Assembly: GCA_030412945.1 (NCBI GenBank)
Contig: JAUHJS010000006.1
Location: 1-64,000, forward strand
Origin: Shiella aurantiaca
GTDB lineage: Bacteria; Bacteroidota; Bacteroidia; Cytophagales; Cyclobacteriaceae
DNA: 64,000 bases
Reading direction: 5' to 3'
The notes under the pieces were generated by a model. The model did no database searches and was not told where the DNA came from. It was given only the letters and a program-made list of their open reading frames with translations. A program made the translations under genes and the position numbers. Shown in pieces: positions 9,167 through 17,691 of this stretch (its first letter is position 1; each line of letters begins with the position of its first letter).

Positions 9167-10063
9167 TTAGTATTTCATCGGGATGCGATTGGGATAATCA
9201 GTGATGATACCATTAACTCCCCAGCTGATAAGCCGCTGCATATCTTTCGCTTCGTTTACCGTCCATGGGATGATTTGACACCCGAGACTTTGGAGCCAAG
9301 TGATAGACTCGGGAGTAAGCAGGGTATAATCAGGACTGTATATTTCAGGGACAAAAGATAGTTTTTTCATAGCTTCTTTCGCATCGGGCTGCTCTTCTAC
9401 CAAATACGCCAAGACATATTGAGGATATGTTTTATGCCAATATTCCAGCACACGCACATCGAAGGACTGAATAATAACCCGCTGAGTTGGAAGTTTGCTA
9501 CTGACTACCTCATACACCAATGAAGAAAATCGGGCTACATCGGGTTGGGTAATTCCCTCCTGTCCTTCCACACTTTTGATTTCGATGGAATAGCGCACTT
9601 TGGATAATGCTTCTCTTTTGATTACAGTCTCTACCGAATCAATCAACTCTACTAGCAAAGGTTTGTAGGTGGAAAGCTTTTTTTGCTCGGGAAAACGCGG
9701 ATGTACTTTGCTGCCGCAGTCGATGCCACGTACTGTTTCGTAGGGCAATTGATAGATATTATTATGAGAATGTGAATCCGGCTGCTGTGCTAGCCACGCC
9801 TCAAAGTCACTGATTTCTTCCGAAAATGCAGGTTCATGCGACACCACCACTTGCTCATCGGCACTTATCACTACGTCCATTTCCAGTGTATTTACGCCCA
9901 TACGAAGCGCGTGAAGCATTCCTTCTATGGAGTTCTCGGGGTACAAGCCTCTACATCCTCTGTGGCCTTGAAAATCGATGGTAGGAGTTTGCGCCATACT
10001 ATATCCTGCAAGTAAGAAAAAAGGCAAAAACAAATAAATGTATTGATAACCAGTTGTTTTCAT
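9167..10063 (-). CDS. glycerophosphodiester phosphodiesterase
   Basis: This GDPD-family TIM-barrel enzyme hydrolyses glycerophosphodiesters to glycerol-3-phosphate and an alcohol. It has a signal peptide (about residues 1-24), so it acts outside the cytoplasm. The catalytic region HRGCRGLYPENS is at residues 34-45. The metal-binding ExD motif lies in LEMDVVIS near residue 62. The C-terminal strand IIPWTVNE is typical. Length (298) is normal. It is not coupled to its neighbours. Confidence 0.92.
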   Translation of the reverse strand: MKTTGYQYIYLFLPFFLLAGYSMAQTPTIDFQGHRGCRGLYPENSIEGMLHALRMGVNTLEMDVVISADEQVVVSHEPAFSEEISDFEAWLAQQPDSHSHNNIYQLPYETVRGIDCGSKVHPRFPEQKKLSTYKPLLVELIDSVETVIKREALSKVRYSIEIKSVEGQEGITQPDVARFSSLVYEVVSSKLPTQRVIIQSFDVRVLEYWHKTYPQYVLAYLVEEQPDAKEAMKKLSFVPEIYSPDYTLLTPESITWLQSLGCQIIPWTVNEAKDMQRLISWGVNGIITDYPNRIPMKY

Positions 10064-10197
10064 TGGTCAATTTTATCTCTAATTTAGTGCTTTAGAGTAT
10101 TCATGCCGAAAGTCTGCCATTACGGAATCGTTATGGTTTTTGCTGAGGCGAGAAATCTCACTATCCAAACTAACTTTTTTACCTAAAACCATTAACC

Positions 10198-10410
10198 ATG
10201 AAAAAATCAATCGGCACCCTATTAGTCATTGGGGGCTTACTGGTGGGCGGCTTGAGCCTTACCCAACAAACTGAAGACAATACCCTGCTGGAAGTAGGCT
10301 CGGTAAGCATCAAAAAAGACCGTACAGAAAATGTAAACTGGATGATGATTGGAGGAGGAATTTCCCTTTTGATCGGAATCGTATTGGTTGCAGCAGGATC
10401 TAAAAGATAA
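10198..10410 (+). CDS. small two-helix membrane protein, DUF3185-like
   Basis: This is a 70-residue protein with two hydrophobic helices (about residues 5-23 and 48-66) around a short polar segment that ends in lysine-rich sequence. The helix-polar-helix layout with glycine-rich helices resembles DUF3185 proteins. No function is known. It stands alone and is convergent with the DUF6132 gene; the two share a bidirectional hairpin terminator. Confidence 0.7.
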   Translation: MKKSIGTLLVIGGLLVGGLSLTQQTEDNTLLEVGSVSIKKDRTENVNWMMIGGGISLLIGIVLVAAGSKR

Positions 10411-10434
10411 AAGGACGCTTATTTGCGTCCTTTT
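10409..10434. terminator. bidirectional hairpin terminator shared by two convergent genes
   Basis: AAAAGGACGC, a 6-base loop and GCGTCCTTTT form a perfect 10-bp stem with A/T runs at both ends, so it can stop transcription from either side. One arm and the loop lie inside the last codons and stop codon of the DUF6132 gene. Confidence 0.8.
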
Positions 10435-10634
10435 ATCTTTTCTACACCGTCTTTGGCTAAGGATGAAAGCGTATAGCCAAAAAACAAGCCATAACCTACC
10501 ATAATATTGGCATTTGACTGCAAGGGACAGGAGCCCGACAGGCAACCTACGTATTTCCAATACAGGAATCCGCCAATCCCTCCTATGACAATGCCCACCA
10601 ACGCAAAGGCGTGTTTTGTGATAAATGATTTCAT
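10419..10634 (-). CDS. DUF6132 family small membrane protein
   Basis: This 71-residue protein has two membrane helices (about 9-27 and 43-60). Between them is the conserved motif YVGCLSGSCPLQSN, with two cysteines five residues apart, the signature of DUF6132. Members are common in Bacteroidota, often near redox or thiol genes. Here the gene follows a thioredoxin-fold peroxiredoxin by three bases, so the two are probably co-transcribed. A thiol- or metal-related role is inference. Its 3' end doubles as part of a terminator. Confidence 0.8.
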   Translation of the reverse strand: MKSFITKHAFALVGIVIGGIGGFLYWKYVGCLSGSCPLQSNANIMVGYGLFFGYTLSSLAKDGVEKIKGRK

Positions 10635-10637
10635 GAA

Positions 10638-11225
10638 TTACAAGTTAGCAATAATCTCCTCAACAGAGGCTCTTTGCTTATAGTTCTCGTCATAATGCAC
10701 AAATTTCACTTTTCCGTCTTTACCAATCACATAGGTAGCCGGCACGGGCAGTACATTATCATTTTTCCCATTTGACTCGGTCAGGTTAATGCCGTACCCT
10801 TCCAAAGCCCCCAGTACATTTTCCGGAACAGTATACAGCACTTTGTAATCCTTCATTATTTTTCTTTCAGAATCGGTGATTACCGTGAAAGTAGCCGATG
10901 TTTTCTCCACAGCCTTTTCGGCACTTTCCATGGTTTCTGGTGTGATGGCGATTACGCGGGCTCCCTTTTCGGTAAATTGTGGAAGGCTTTCCTGGAGCTG
11001 GCTCATGTATTTGTTGCAATACGGGCACCATGCACCACGGTAAAAAATCAGTACTACGGGTCCCTCTTTGGTTAAATTTTTCAAGGATAGCGGGTTTCCG
11101 CTCAGGTCAGTGCCTGTAAACTCAGGGGCCACCTCTCCTACCTTGAGTCCTCCTTGGGCCTGTTGCTGGGCCAATAGGGTAAAGCTAAAAAGCAATGTGC
11201 AGGTTAAAACGAATAAAGTTTTCAT
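10638..11225 (-). CDS. secreted peroxiredoxin/TlpA-like thioredoxin-fold protein
   Basis: I place the start at the internal ATG that begins MKTLFVLTCTLLFSF, because a clean signal peptide (ending near LLAQ, residue 20) starts there; in-frame sequence further upstream does not look like a protein terminus. The mature protein has an AhpC/TSA-type fold with the redox site WCPYC (Cys67 and Cys70) after the strand VVLIFYRGA. It is probably a periplasmic thiol peroxidase or disulfide reductase of 195 residues. It is divergent from the AraC-type copper regulator and precedes the cysteine-bearing DUF6132 gene. Confidence 0.85.
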   Translation of the reverse strand: MKTLFVLTCTLLFSFTLLAQQQAQGGLKVGEVAPEFTGTDLSGNPLSLKNLTKEGPVVLIFYRGAWCPYCNKYMSQLQESLPQFTEKGARVIAITPETMESAEKAVEKTSATFTVITDSERKIMKDYKVLYTVPENVLGALEGYGINLTESNGKNDNVLPVPATYVIGKDGKVKFVHYDENYKQRASVEEIIANL

Positions 11226-11363
11226 AATTTTTGATTTAGTTCGGGGCAAATAAAGTGTATTGGAACGAAACGGAATGTCAAAGGGAAGACAGAACCCAAT
11301 GATGCTTGGTTTTGTTGAAAAGAACAAGTCCGAAGGAATTTCCCGTATCCCATATTGAATACT

Positions 11364-11376
11364 TACCTTTAAGGTA
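11364..11376. promoter_or_regulatory. palindrome in the AraC regulator promoter
   Basis: TACCTT-T-AAGGTA is a perfect 6-bp inverted repeat whose left arm coincides with a -7-like box (TACCTTTA). It lies about 15 bases before the regulator's start codon. It could be an autoregulatory site; this is inference. Confidence 0.4.
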
Positions 11377-11391
11377 GCTGAATTTAACACG

Positions 11392-11973
11392 ATGATAACT
11401 CTTTATATAAAAAACATGGTGTGCAATCGCTGCATTGCGGCTGTGCAAGATACCCTAGAGCAATTAGGACTACAACCTCACCATATTGGCCTTGGGGAGG
11501 TTGTGATTGCGGAAGAGAAACTATCTTCCGACACCTTAAAAAAACTAGACACAGCTTTGGAGAAACTAGGTTTTGAACGGATAGATGACCGCAGGGCGCG
11601 CCTTATCGAAGCCATGAAAACCAAAATCATAAGCATGATACATCATAGCCAAAGTTTGGATATCAAGAATAACTGGTCGACCATACTGGCAGAAGAATTT
11701 CACCACGAATACAATTATCTGAGCAGTCTTTTTTCTTCCGTTGAGGGCATTACATTGGAGCAATACATCATCCGTCAGAAAATAGAGAAAGCCAAGGAAC
11801 TGCTTTTTTATGATGAGCTTACCCTTAGCCAAATTGCCTACCGACTGGGCTATAGCAGTGTGGCACATCTTTCTGCACAGTTTAAAAAGATTACAGGCCT
11901 CGCCCCTAGCGAGCTCAAGAAATCGAGGACTATTGACCAAGTGAGGAAACCGATTGATTCGGTGGGGAATTGA
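11392..11973 (+). CDS. AraC-family regulator with N-terminal CxxC (HMA-like) head
   Basis: The protein has 193 residues. Residues 1-65 resemble a heavy-metal-associated fold, with Cys11 and Cys14 in MVCNRC. Residues of about 90-185 are an AraC-type double helix-turn-helix; the second HTH reads LSQIAYRLGYSSVAHLSAQF. The usual AraC cupin is missing, so the CxxC head probably replaces it as sensor. It is transcribed toward copA, which starts about 135 bases on. By context it is the likely copper-responsive regulator of the block. The function is inferred from neighbours and motif, not tested. Confidence 0.8.
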   Translation: MITLYIKNMVCNRCIAAVQDTLEQLGLQPHHIGLGEVVIAEEKLSSDTLKKLDTALEKLGFERIDDRRARLIEAMKTKIISMIHHSQSLDIKNNWSTILAEEFHHEYNYLSSLFSSVEGITLEQYIIRQKIEKAKELLFYDELTLSQIAYRLGYSSVAHLSAQFKKITGLAPSELKKSRTIDQVRKPIDSVGN

Positions 11974-11981
11974 CAGTAAGT

Positions 11982-12020
11982 AGTTGGCAATTGACAAAAA
12001 CAATTTGTCAATTGCCAACT
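11982..12020 (+). terminator. strong 17-bp hairpin between the regulator and copA
   Basis: AGTTGGCAATTGACAAA, a 5-base loop and its exact reverse complement form a 17-bp perfect stem just past the regulator's stop. There is no long T run, so it could be an attenuator or RNA-stability element rather than a simple terminator. Confidence 0.5.
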
Positions 12021-12108
12021 GTCAACTTATTCTATAACTCTTTCCGAAAATTGTATAAGCCTTAGCTTCGGTTTTCTCCCCAATTTTGTACGGTCAACAG
12101 ATAGTATT

Positions 12109-14322
12109 ATGAGCAATCCGGTTATAAAACAAACTTTCCCCGTTTTGGAAATGACCTGTGCGGCTTGTGCCGTGAGTGTGGAGTCTATTTTGAAAGATAC
12201 CCAAGGGGTGAAAACCGCCACGGTAAACTATGCCAACCAATCAGCCTTGGTGGAGTTTAATCCCCAATTGGCTAGTCCGGCCGACTTGCAAAAAGCCCTA
12301 CGCGCTATTGGCTACGATTTAGTGATAGAAACCGAAGATCCGCAGGCCATTCAAGAAGAAGCGCAGCAGAAACATTATCAAGAAATTAAAAGCCGAACCC
12401 TTTGGTCCACCATGCTTACGCTTCCCGTGTTTGTTATCGGGATGTTCTTTATGAATATGCCTTATGGCAATTACATCTCCATGGTGCTTTCAGCTCCTGT
12501 GGTGTTCTATTTTGGCCGCAGCTTTTTTGTACATGCCTATAAACAAGCCCGCCACGGCAAGGCCAATATGGACACTTTGGTGGCGCTTTCTACCGGAATT
12601 GCCTTTATTTTCAGTTTGTTCAACACTTTCTTCCCTGAGTTTTGGCATGCAAAAGGTATCCACCCTCATGTATATTACGAGGCGGCCGCGGTGGTGATTA
12701 CCTTTATTTCTTTAGGTAAACTATTGGAAGAAAAAGCCAAATCGAACACCTCATCGGCCATCAAAAATCTTATGGGTCTTCAGCCCAAAACCGTACGGGC
12801 GATAGTGGATGGTGTGGAAATGGAATTACCTATCAGCCAAGTAAAAGTAGGTTACATCTTGGTGGTTCGACCCGGTGAGAAAATCGCGGTAGATGGTGTG
12901 GTGACATCAGGGCAATCGTATGTAGACGAAAGTATGATTACGGGCGAACCTATACCTGTAGAAAAAACATCGGGCGAGAAAGTATTTGCTGGTACCATCA
13001 ACCAAAAAGGAAGCTTTGAATTTGAAGCCCAAAAAGTAGGAGCCGATACCCTGCTGGCTCAGATAATAAAAATGGTGCAAGAAGCGCAAGGCAGCAAAGC
13101 CCCTGTTCAGAAACTGGTCGATAAAATTGCGGGGATATTTGTGCCCATCGTAATCGGAATTTCCCTTCTTACCTTTATCACTTGGATGATTGTTGGCGGT
13201 GATGATGCCTTTACCCATGCTCTACTTACTTCTATTACGGTGCTCGTGATTGCTTGTCCGTGTGCACTGGGTTTAGCCACCCCTACGGCCATTATGGTAG
13301 GTGTAGGCAAAGGAGCCGAAAACAATATCTTGATTAAGGATGCCGAAAGCTTGGAACTGGCTCACAAAGTTACGGCTGTAATTCTGGACAAAACAGGTAC
13401 CATTACCGAAGGCAAACCCACCGTTATCGATTTAATCTGGGAAAACGAGACTTCCGAAAACAAGCAAATCTTATTTGCTATGGAAGCCCTTTCGGAACAT
13501 CCGCTAGCCGAAGCGGTGGTAAACCGATTGAAGCAAGACGGGGTAGCCGGGATGCCTATTGATCAGTTTGAAAGCATTACAGCCCGAGGTATTAAAGCCC
13601 TTGCGGGTGGTGCGACCTATTACATTGGCAACAAGAAACTGATGGAAGAAAATAGAATTTCTCTTTCCGAATTACTAAAAAACAAGGCCAATCAACTACA
13701 GGAAGAAGTCAAAACCGTTATTTATTTTGCCAAAGCTGAACAGGTAGTGGCCGTAATTGCCATTGCCGATAAAATAAAGTCCAGCTCGCATGCAGCCATC
13801 CAAACGCTACAACAAAAAGGCATAGCGGTGTACATGCTTACGGGCGACAACCAGCAGACTGCGCAAGCGGTGGCCCATCAACTTGGCCTAAACGATTTCA
13901 AAGCCGAGGTAATGCCTTCGGATAAATCTGATTTTGTGAAAGAATTGCAAGCCAAAGGCTATGTAGTAGCCATGGTGGGCGATGGCATTAACGATTCGCA
14001 AGCCTTGGCACAAGCCGATGTGAGCATAGCCATGGGCAGAGGTTCTGATATTGCGATGGACGTAGCCAAAATGACCCTGATTACTTCTGATTTACAGTCT
14101 ATTCCGAAAGCGCTGAACCTATCTACCAAAACGGTAATGGGCATCCGCCAGAATTTATTTTGGGCGTTTATTTACAATGTGATAGGAATACCCCTAGCAG
14201 CTGGAATTCTTTTTCCGTACAATGGGTTTCTGCTTGACCCTATGATTGCCGGAGCGGCCATGGCCTTAAGCTCGGTAAGCGTAGTGAGTAATAGCTTACG
14301 CTTGAAGTTTGCGAAGATTTAA
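12109..14322 (+). CDS. copA: copper-translocating P-type ATPase CopA
   Basis: This is a P1B-type ATPase that exports monovalent copper across the inner membrane. One N-terminal HMA domain carries MTCAAC (Cys17 and Cys20). Eight membrane helices are expected; the ion-path motif CPC is at residues 383-385. The phosphorylated aspartate is Asp427 in DKTGT. The A-domain TGEP motif and the hinge [10 protein letters not shown] are both present. The last transmembrane segments carry [11 protein letters not shown] and [15 protein letters not shown], typical of Cu(I) pumps. Length 737 is standard. It follows the AraC/CxxC regulator and precedes an STAS-like gene by 12 bases; a CopZ-like protein lies 1.8 kb downstream. 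Confidence 0.95.
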   Translation: MSNPVIKQTFPVLEMTCAACAVSVESILKDTQGVKTATVNYANQSALVEFNPQLASPADLQKALRAIGYDLVIETEDPQAIQEEAQQKHYQEIKSRTLWSTMLTLPVFVIGMFFMNMPYGNYISMVLSAPVVFYFGRSFFVHAYKQARHGKANMDTLVALSTGIAFIFSLFNTFFPEFWHAKGIHPHVYYEAAAVVITFISLGKLLEEKAKSNTSSAIKNLMGLQPKTVRAIVDGVEMELPISQVKVGYILVVRPGEKIAVDGVVTSGQSYVDESMITGEPIPVEKTSGEKVFAGTINQKGSFEFEAQKVGADTLLAQIIKMVQEAQGSKAPVQKLVDKIAGIFVPIVIGISLLTFITWMIVGGDDAFTHALLTSITVLVIACPCALGLATPTAIMVGVGKGAENNILIKDAESLELAHKVTAVILDKTGTITEGKPTVIDLIWENETSENKQILFAMEALSEHPLAEAVVNRLKQDGVAGMPIDQFESITARGIKALAGGATYYIGNKKLMEENRISLSELLKNKANQLQEEVKTVIYFAKAEQVVAVIAIADKIKSSSHAAIQTLQQKGIAVYMLTGDNQQTAQAVAHQLGLNDFKAEVMPSDKSDFVKELQAKGYVVAMVGDGINDSQALAQADVSIAMGRGSDIAMDVAKMTLITSDLQSIPKALNLSTKTVMGIRQNLFWAFIYNVIGIPLAAGILFPYNGFLLDPMIAGAAMALSSVSVVSNSLRLKFAKI

Positions 14323-14334
14323 GAAATTAAAAAA

Positions 14335-14784
14335 ATGACTATAGAAAGAACGATCCAAACCCTATGGTTTCCCAATGAGAACCTTATTGAAACCCAGCTG
14401 AAAGGCGATATTACCCAAGAAGATGTAAAGTATTGGAAATCGACCTTGGCCAAAGCCTTCTCTCAAATTGGCCAAGGCACCCGCTTCAAAATTTTGATTG
14501 ATTTGTATGGTTTCAAAGCGGTGGACTTGGCTACCCATAAGTTGTACAGGGAAATCATTCCTCTGCTATTGGCCGATTACAATTGGAAGGTGGGCTATGT
14601 GGATCTGTTTGAGGAAGCAAAAGACATGAAATTCTCTAGCTTGCTAGGAATTACCTGCATTGCTGCTGCCCATGTGCATCAAGACGAAGAGAAAATCAAT
14701 AAATACCAAGAACGCTTCAGTAGGGAAAACGAGCAATTCTTTACCGACCCGCTCAAGGCACGCGCTTGGATATATGCACGATAA
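14335..14784 (+). CDS. STAS/SpoIIAA-like small protein
   Basis: This 149-residue cytoplasmic protein has the alternating strand-helix pattern of SpoIIAA/STAS-like domains (strand FKILIDLYGFKAVD, then helix). It has no signal peptide or cysteine motif. It begins 12 bases after copA, so it is in the same transcript, and a hairpin terminator follows. A role linked to copper or membrane stress is suggested only by position. The fold assignment is tentative. Confidence 0.6.
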   Translation: MTIERTIQTLWFPNENLIETQLKGDITQEDVKYWKSTLAKAFSQIGQGTRFKILIDLYGFKAVDLATHKLYREIIPLLLADYNWKVGYVDLFEEAKDMKFSSLLGITCIAAAHVHQDEEKINKYQERFSRENEQFFTDPLKARAWIYAR

Positions 14785-14809
14785 GCCAAAAAAGGGCTTT
14801 AAAACTACT

Positions 14810-14835
14810 CGGCTTGAACTGGTTCAAGCCGTTTT
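14810..14835 (+). terminator. terminator after the copA operon
   Basis: CGGCTTGAAC, a 2-base loop and GTTCAAGCCG form a perfect 10-bp stem followed by TTTT, 25 bases after the STAS-like gene. Confidence 0.75.
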
Positions 14836-14933
14836 CATGTTTTAGTTCAATTGAGAACCAAAAGCGATAACAGAATTTTGCGTAACACTGAAATCAATTA
14901 GCTATACACAAGAAAACACGCAAACTACAAACC

Positions 14934-15398
14934 ATGACTTCTTTAAAAATCATAGACAAGCTCGGCCAACTCGGCCTTCAACTCCCAGCCGCCAGCACAC
15001 CGGGTGGCAACTATGTATCAGTAAACCTTCGCGGGGATATTGCCTATGTGGCCATTCAGTTCCCGATACTGGACGGACAGTACCTATTCCAAGGCAAACT
15101 GGGAACCGAAATAAGTACCGAGGAAGGCTACAAAGCTATGCAGCTTTGTGCCTTGAACGTGATTTCTCAAATCCATCACAAAATCGGTTTTGAAAAAATA
15201 GAAGGGCTCAACCATATCGATGCCTACTACCAGCCTGCTGAGGGCTGGGACGAATCGCCCAAGGTGGTAGATGGCGCCTCCGACCTTTTTGTTAATATTC
15301 TGGGAGACAAGGGTAAACACAGCCGAGCCATTATTGGCACACCTTGTCTGGTACGGAATTTTTCGGTGGGATTGGTGAGTACTTTTACTGTAATCTAA
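14934..15398 (+). CDS. RidA (YjgF) family protein
   Basis: The protein has 154 residues with the RidA fold pattern. It starts with an N-terminal helix followed by a short LPAASTPGGNYVSV segment. It ends with the conserved C-terminal strand ARAIIGTPCLVRNFSVGL-like sequence (here SRAIIGTPCLVRNFSVGL). It belongs to the longer YjgF subgroup rather than the classic 130-residue RidA enamine/imine deaminases. The conserved arginine is replaced in part, so deaminase activity is uncertain. It lies five bases before the PaiB-like gene and is likely co-transcribed with it. Confidence 0.8.
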   Translation: MTSLKIIDKLGQLGLQLPAASTPGGNYVSVNLRGDIAYVAIQFPILDGQYLFQGKLGTEISTEEGYKAMQLCALNVISQIHHKIGFEKIEGLNHIDAYYQPAEGWDESPKVVDGASDLFVNILGDKGKHSRAIIGTPCLVRNFSVGLVSTFTVI

Positions 15399-15403
15399 CA
15401 CCC

Positions 15404-16015
15404 ATGTACATTCCTAAAATCTTCAAACAAGAAAACCCCTCAGAAATAAAGGCCTTCATTGAGAAAAACGGATTCGCAAGCCTTATCAGTCAGGTGGAAG
15501 GCAAACCTTGGGCTACGCATATCCCATTGGTTTGGGAAGAAAAGAATGGTAAATCAGTACTTGCAGGCCATATTTCACGCGGTAATGCCCAATGGAGGGC
15601 TTTTACCGATCAGGAACAGGTGATGGCTATCTTCATGGGGCCTCATGCCTATGTATCCTCCTCGTGGTATAATCATGAAAATGTCCCTACTTGGAACTAT
15701 ATGGCTGTGCATGTGTATGGGAATGTACGCCTTACTGAGGGTGAAGAGCTACTAGCCTCTCTTAAAAAACTGACAGACAAATATGAACAGCATTCCCAAA
15801 ATCCTGTGTCGGTGGAAGGCATGAGTGAGAAATTTCTCCGAAATGAACTGAAAGGACTCGTGGGAATTGAAATTACCATTACCGACATCCATGCGGTACA
15901 TAAACTTTCCCAAAACAGGGATACCCACAACCAACAAAATATCATTGCTGAACTGGAAAAAACTTCGGATGCGGGCGCCCACCAGATTGCCCAAGAGATG
16001 AAGAAAATCTTATAA
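15404..16015 (+). CDS. FMN-binding negative transcriptional regulator, PaiB family
   Basis: I choose the ATG that begins MYIPKIFKQENP because this is the usual PaiB N-terminus; about 20 upstream in-frame residues overlap the RidA-like gene and look unrelated. The 203-residue protein carries the split-barrel flavin-binding pattern, including THIPLVWEE, HISRGNAQW and VPTWNYMAVHVYG. PaiB-family proteins were named for a Bacillus regulator of sporulation and degradative enzymes; most homologues bind flavin or haem and their regulatory role is unproven. It may be a flavin oxidoreductase. Confidence 0.88.
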   Translation: MYIPKIFKQENPSEIKAFIEKNGFASLISQVEGKPWATHIPLVWEEKNGKSVLAGHISRGNAQWRAFTDQEQVMAIFMGPHAYVSSSWYNHENVPTWNYMAVHVYGNVRLTEGEELLASLKKLTDKYEQHSQNPVSVEGMSEKFLRNELKGLVGIEITITDIHAVHKLSQNRDTHNQQNIIAELEKTSDAGAHQIAQEMKKIL

Positions 16016-16089
16016 ACCTAAGCAGGAATTATACAAAGCTTTCGGTGGTGTGCTTCCGTTATTTGTACTAGAATTAGTTAGAAAATAGT

Positions 16090-16296
16090 ATGGAAACACA
16101 ACAATTTATAACCGATATCAAATGCTCGGGCTGCTTAGGTAAAGTCACTCCCCATCTCAATGAAGCCTTGGGGGAAAACAACTGGGAAGTTGACCTCAAT
16201 ACTCCGGCAAAAACGCTCAGCATAAAAGTAGAGGCTACAGCCGAAACCGTGAAAAAGTCGGTACAAAAAGCAGGCTTTAAAGCCGAAAAACTATAA
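16090..16296 (+). CDS. small heavy-metal-associated (CopZ-like) protein
   Basis: This is a 68-residue single HMA domain. The metal-binding loop is KCSGC (Cys13 and Cys16), followed by the expected helix and the strand around KTLSIKVEA. Stand-alone HMA proteins of this kind carry Cu(I) to a P1B ATPase. The copA gene lies upstream on the same strand, which supports a copper chaperone role. The motif is CSGC rather than the canonical MxCxxC with methionine before the first cysteine. Confidence 0.85.
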   Translation: METQQFITDIKCSGCLGKVTPHLNEALGENNWEVDLNTPAKTLSIKVEATAETVKKSVQKAGFKAEKL

Positions 16297-16319
16297 GACA
16301 AGGGACAATAACCTCTTTT

Positions 16320-16859
16320 TCATTTCCAGTCGCCCTTGGCGATTTCGTATACAAAATTATGCCTATCGGGTTCGCCATAGTAGGCCACTGTGATTTCATC
16401 AGTTTTCTTGGCACCCAATCGCTCCATAGCCTTTTGGGAAGGCAGATTCTCGGCTCCCACATGAAAGACCACACGGTCTACAAACTGAAAGGCATAGTCT
16501 AACATCAGCTTTTTGGCCGCTTGGTTAAAGCCCTTTCCCCAGCACGATTTGGCATAAAAGGTATAGCCAATCAATACGCTTTTGTTTTCGGCATCGGGTT
16601 CGTAAAAGCGCGAACTCCCAATGGCCGCTCCTGTAGCTGCATCTCGGATGAGGAAAGCCCCACCCGATTCAAGAGCCCCTTTAAAGAAGTTCTGGAATAC
16701 CGCTCGCTCATAGCGGTTTTTATTGGGATGCTGCGCCCATACGGCCGGATCGGAGGCTACGGCATACAGCGTTTCAAAATCATTTTCTTGCAAGGGGCTA
16801 AGCACCACCATATCGTTGTGCAGGTGGATGGGCTGGAGAGGAAAGTTTGTTTTTGACAT
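16320..16859 (-). CDS. GNAT family N-acetyltransferase
   Basis: I start at the ATG of MSKTNFPLQPIHL, since the 29 in-frame residues before it do not resemble a GNAT terminus. The protein (179 residues) has the Acetyltransf_3 layout. Its N-terminal strand reads MVVLSPLQENDFETL. The acetyl-CoA site is near SVLIGYTFYAKSCWGKGFN, and the motif NLPSQKAMERLGAKK follows. Relatives include ribosomal-protein and small-molecule acetyltransferases; the substrate cannot be read from sequence. It is divergent from the following lipoprotein gene. Confidence 0.88.
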   Translation of the reverse strand: MSKTNFPLQPIHLHNDMVVLSPLQENDFETLYAVASDPAVWAQHPNKNRYERAVFQNFFKGALESGGAFLIRDAATGAAIGSSRFYEPDAENKSVLIGYTFYAKSCWGKGFNQAAKKLMLDYAFQFVDRVVFHVGAENLPSQKAMERLGAKKTDEITVAYYGEPDRHNFVYEIAKGDWK

Positions 16860-16924
16860 TATTGATTGATGATTACATAAAATCCGTCTTATTTTAGACT
16901 TCTTTATACGGAGACAAATTGGCA

Positions 16925-17575
16925 ATGCCTTATTCAAAAATGACAAAAATATCAGTATTAGGAAGCTACCTTGTGGTACTTTTTATAGCGTCTTCTTGCG
17001 TAAACCATAAAATCCATCGCTTGTGGCCTTGCCAAGCACCCCTTGTTCAATCCAAACTCTTACTTGAGGCGAATGCGTGGATGAGTCCTAGTACCAGCCT
17101 AAGGGTAGTAGACCAACTGAATGAAGCGCTTCTCTCCTGCCAAACCACTGCCTTCTTTCAACAGTCCCTGGAAATGGAGCTTTGGGCAAAAGGAGTTAAA
17201 AATCTTAGGGATACTTCTCAATATACTGCTTTGAGGCAATTGGGCTTCACCCATCTTTTATTCATCTCCAAGGAAAATTCCTATGCCGAAGGTGGAATGC
17301 TGGATACCAGAACCTCTTATGAACTAGAAAACAATACCATACCCTATAGCGAGGCCTTGGAAAAACGCACCACGCTCACATTTTCATTAGTGCCTATACA
17401 AGCCCCTCATGCACAAGCATTTCAGTTCAGTATTTCCACCACGGTATCACCCTTACTTCTGAAAAATGAAGATGCAAGCGAAACCTATCTAAACATAAGT
17501 TCGGATGGAAAAGCAATCGCGCGGGCTTTAAAGAAAGGATTGAAGGAATTGGAAAAAGAATGTGCGTGCCAATAA
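16925..17575 (+). CDS. hypothetical lipoprotein
   Basis: The N-terminus is hydrophobic (VLGSYLVVLFIASSC) and ends in a lipobox-like cysteine, so it is probably an outer- or inner-membrane lipoprotein. The mature part (about 190 residues) alternates strands and helices, contains the phrase YTALRQLGFTHLLFIS, and ends with a cysteine pair near the C-terminus. I recognise no family. Either of two ATGs, 15 bases apart, could start it. It is flanked by a divergent GNAT gene and a convergent VanW gene and seems to stand alone. Confidence 0.65.
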   Translation: MPYSKMTKISVLGSYLVVLFIASSCVNHKIHRLWPCQAPLVQSKLLLEANAWMSPSTSLRVVDQLNEALLSCQTTAFFQQSLEMELWAKGVKNLRDTSQYTALRQLGFTHLLFISKENSYAEGGMLDTRTSYELENNTIPYSEALEKRTTLTFSLVPIQAPHAQAFQFSISTTVSPLLLKNEDASETYLNISSDGKAIARALKKGLKELEKECACQ

Positions 17576-17691
17576 ACACACTAGCCTAGGATTTTGACTT
17601 TTTACTACTATTTCTATGTTATCCGGCTTGTCTTCATTGATGGTTAAACACAAAACCCCTCACAGGTGCACCCTAGTTTCCTGAAAAAAAA

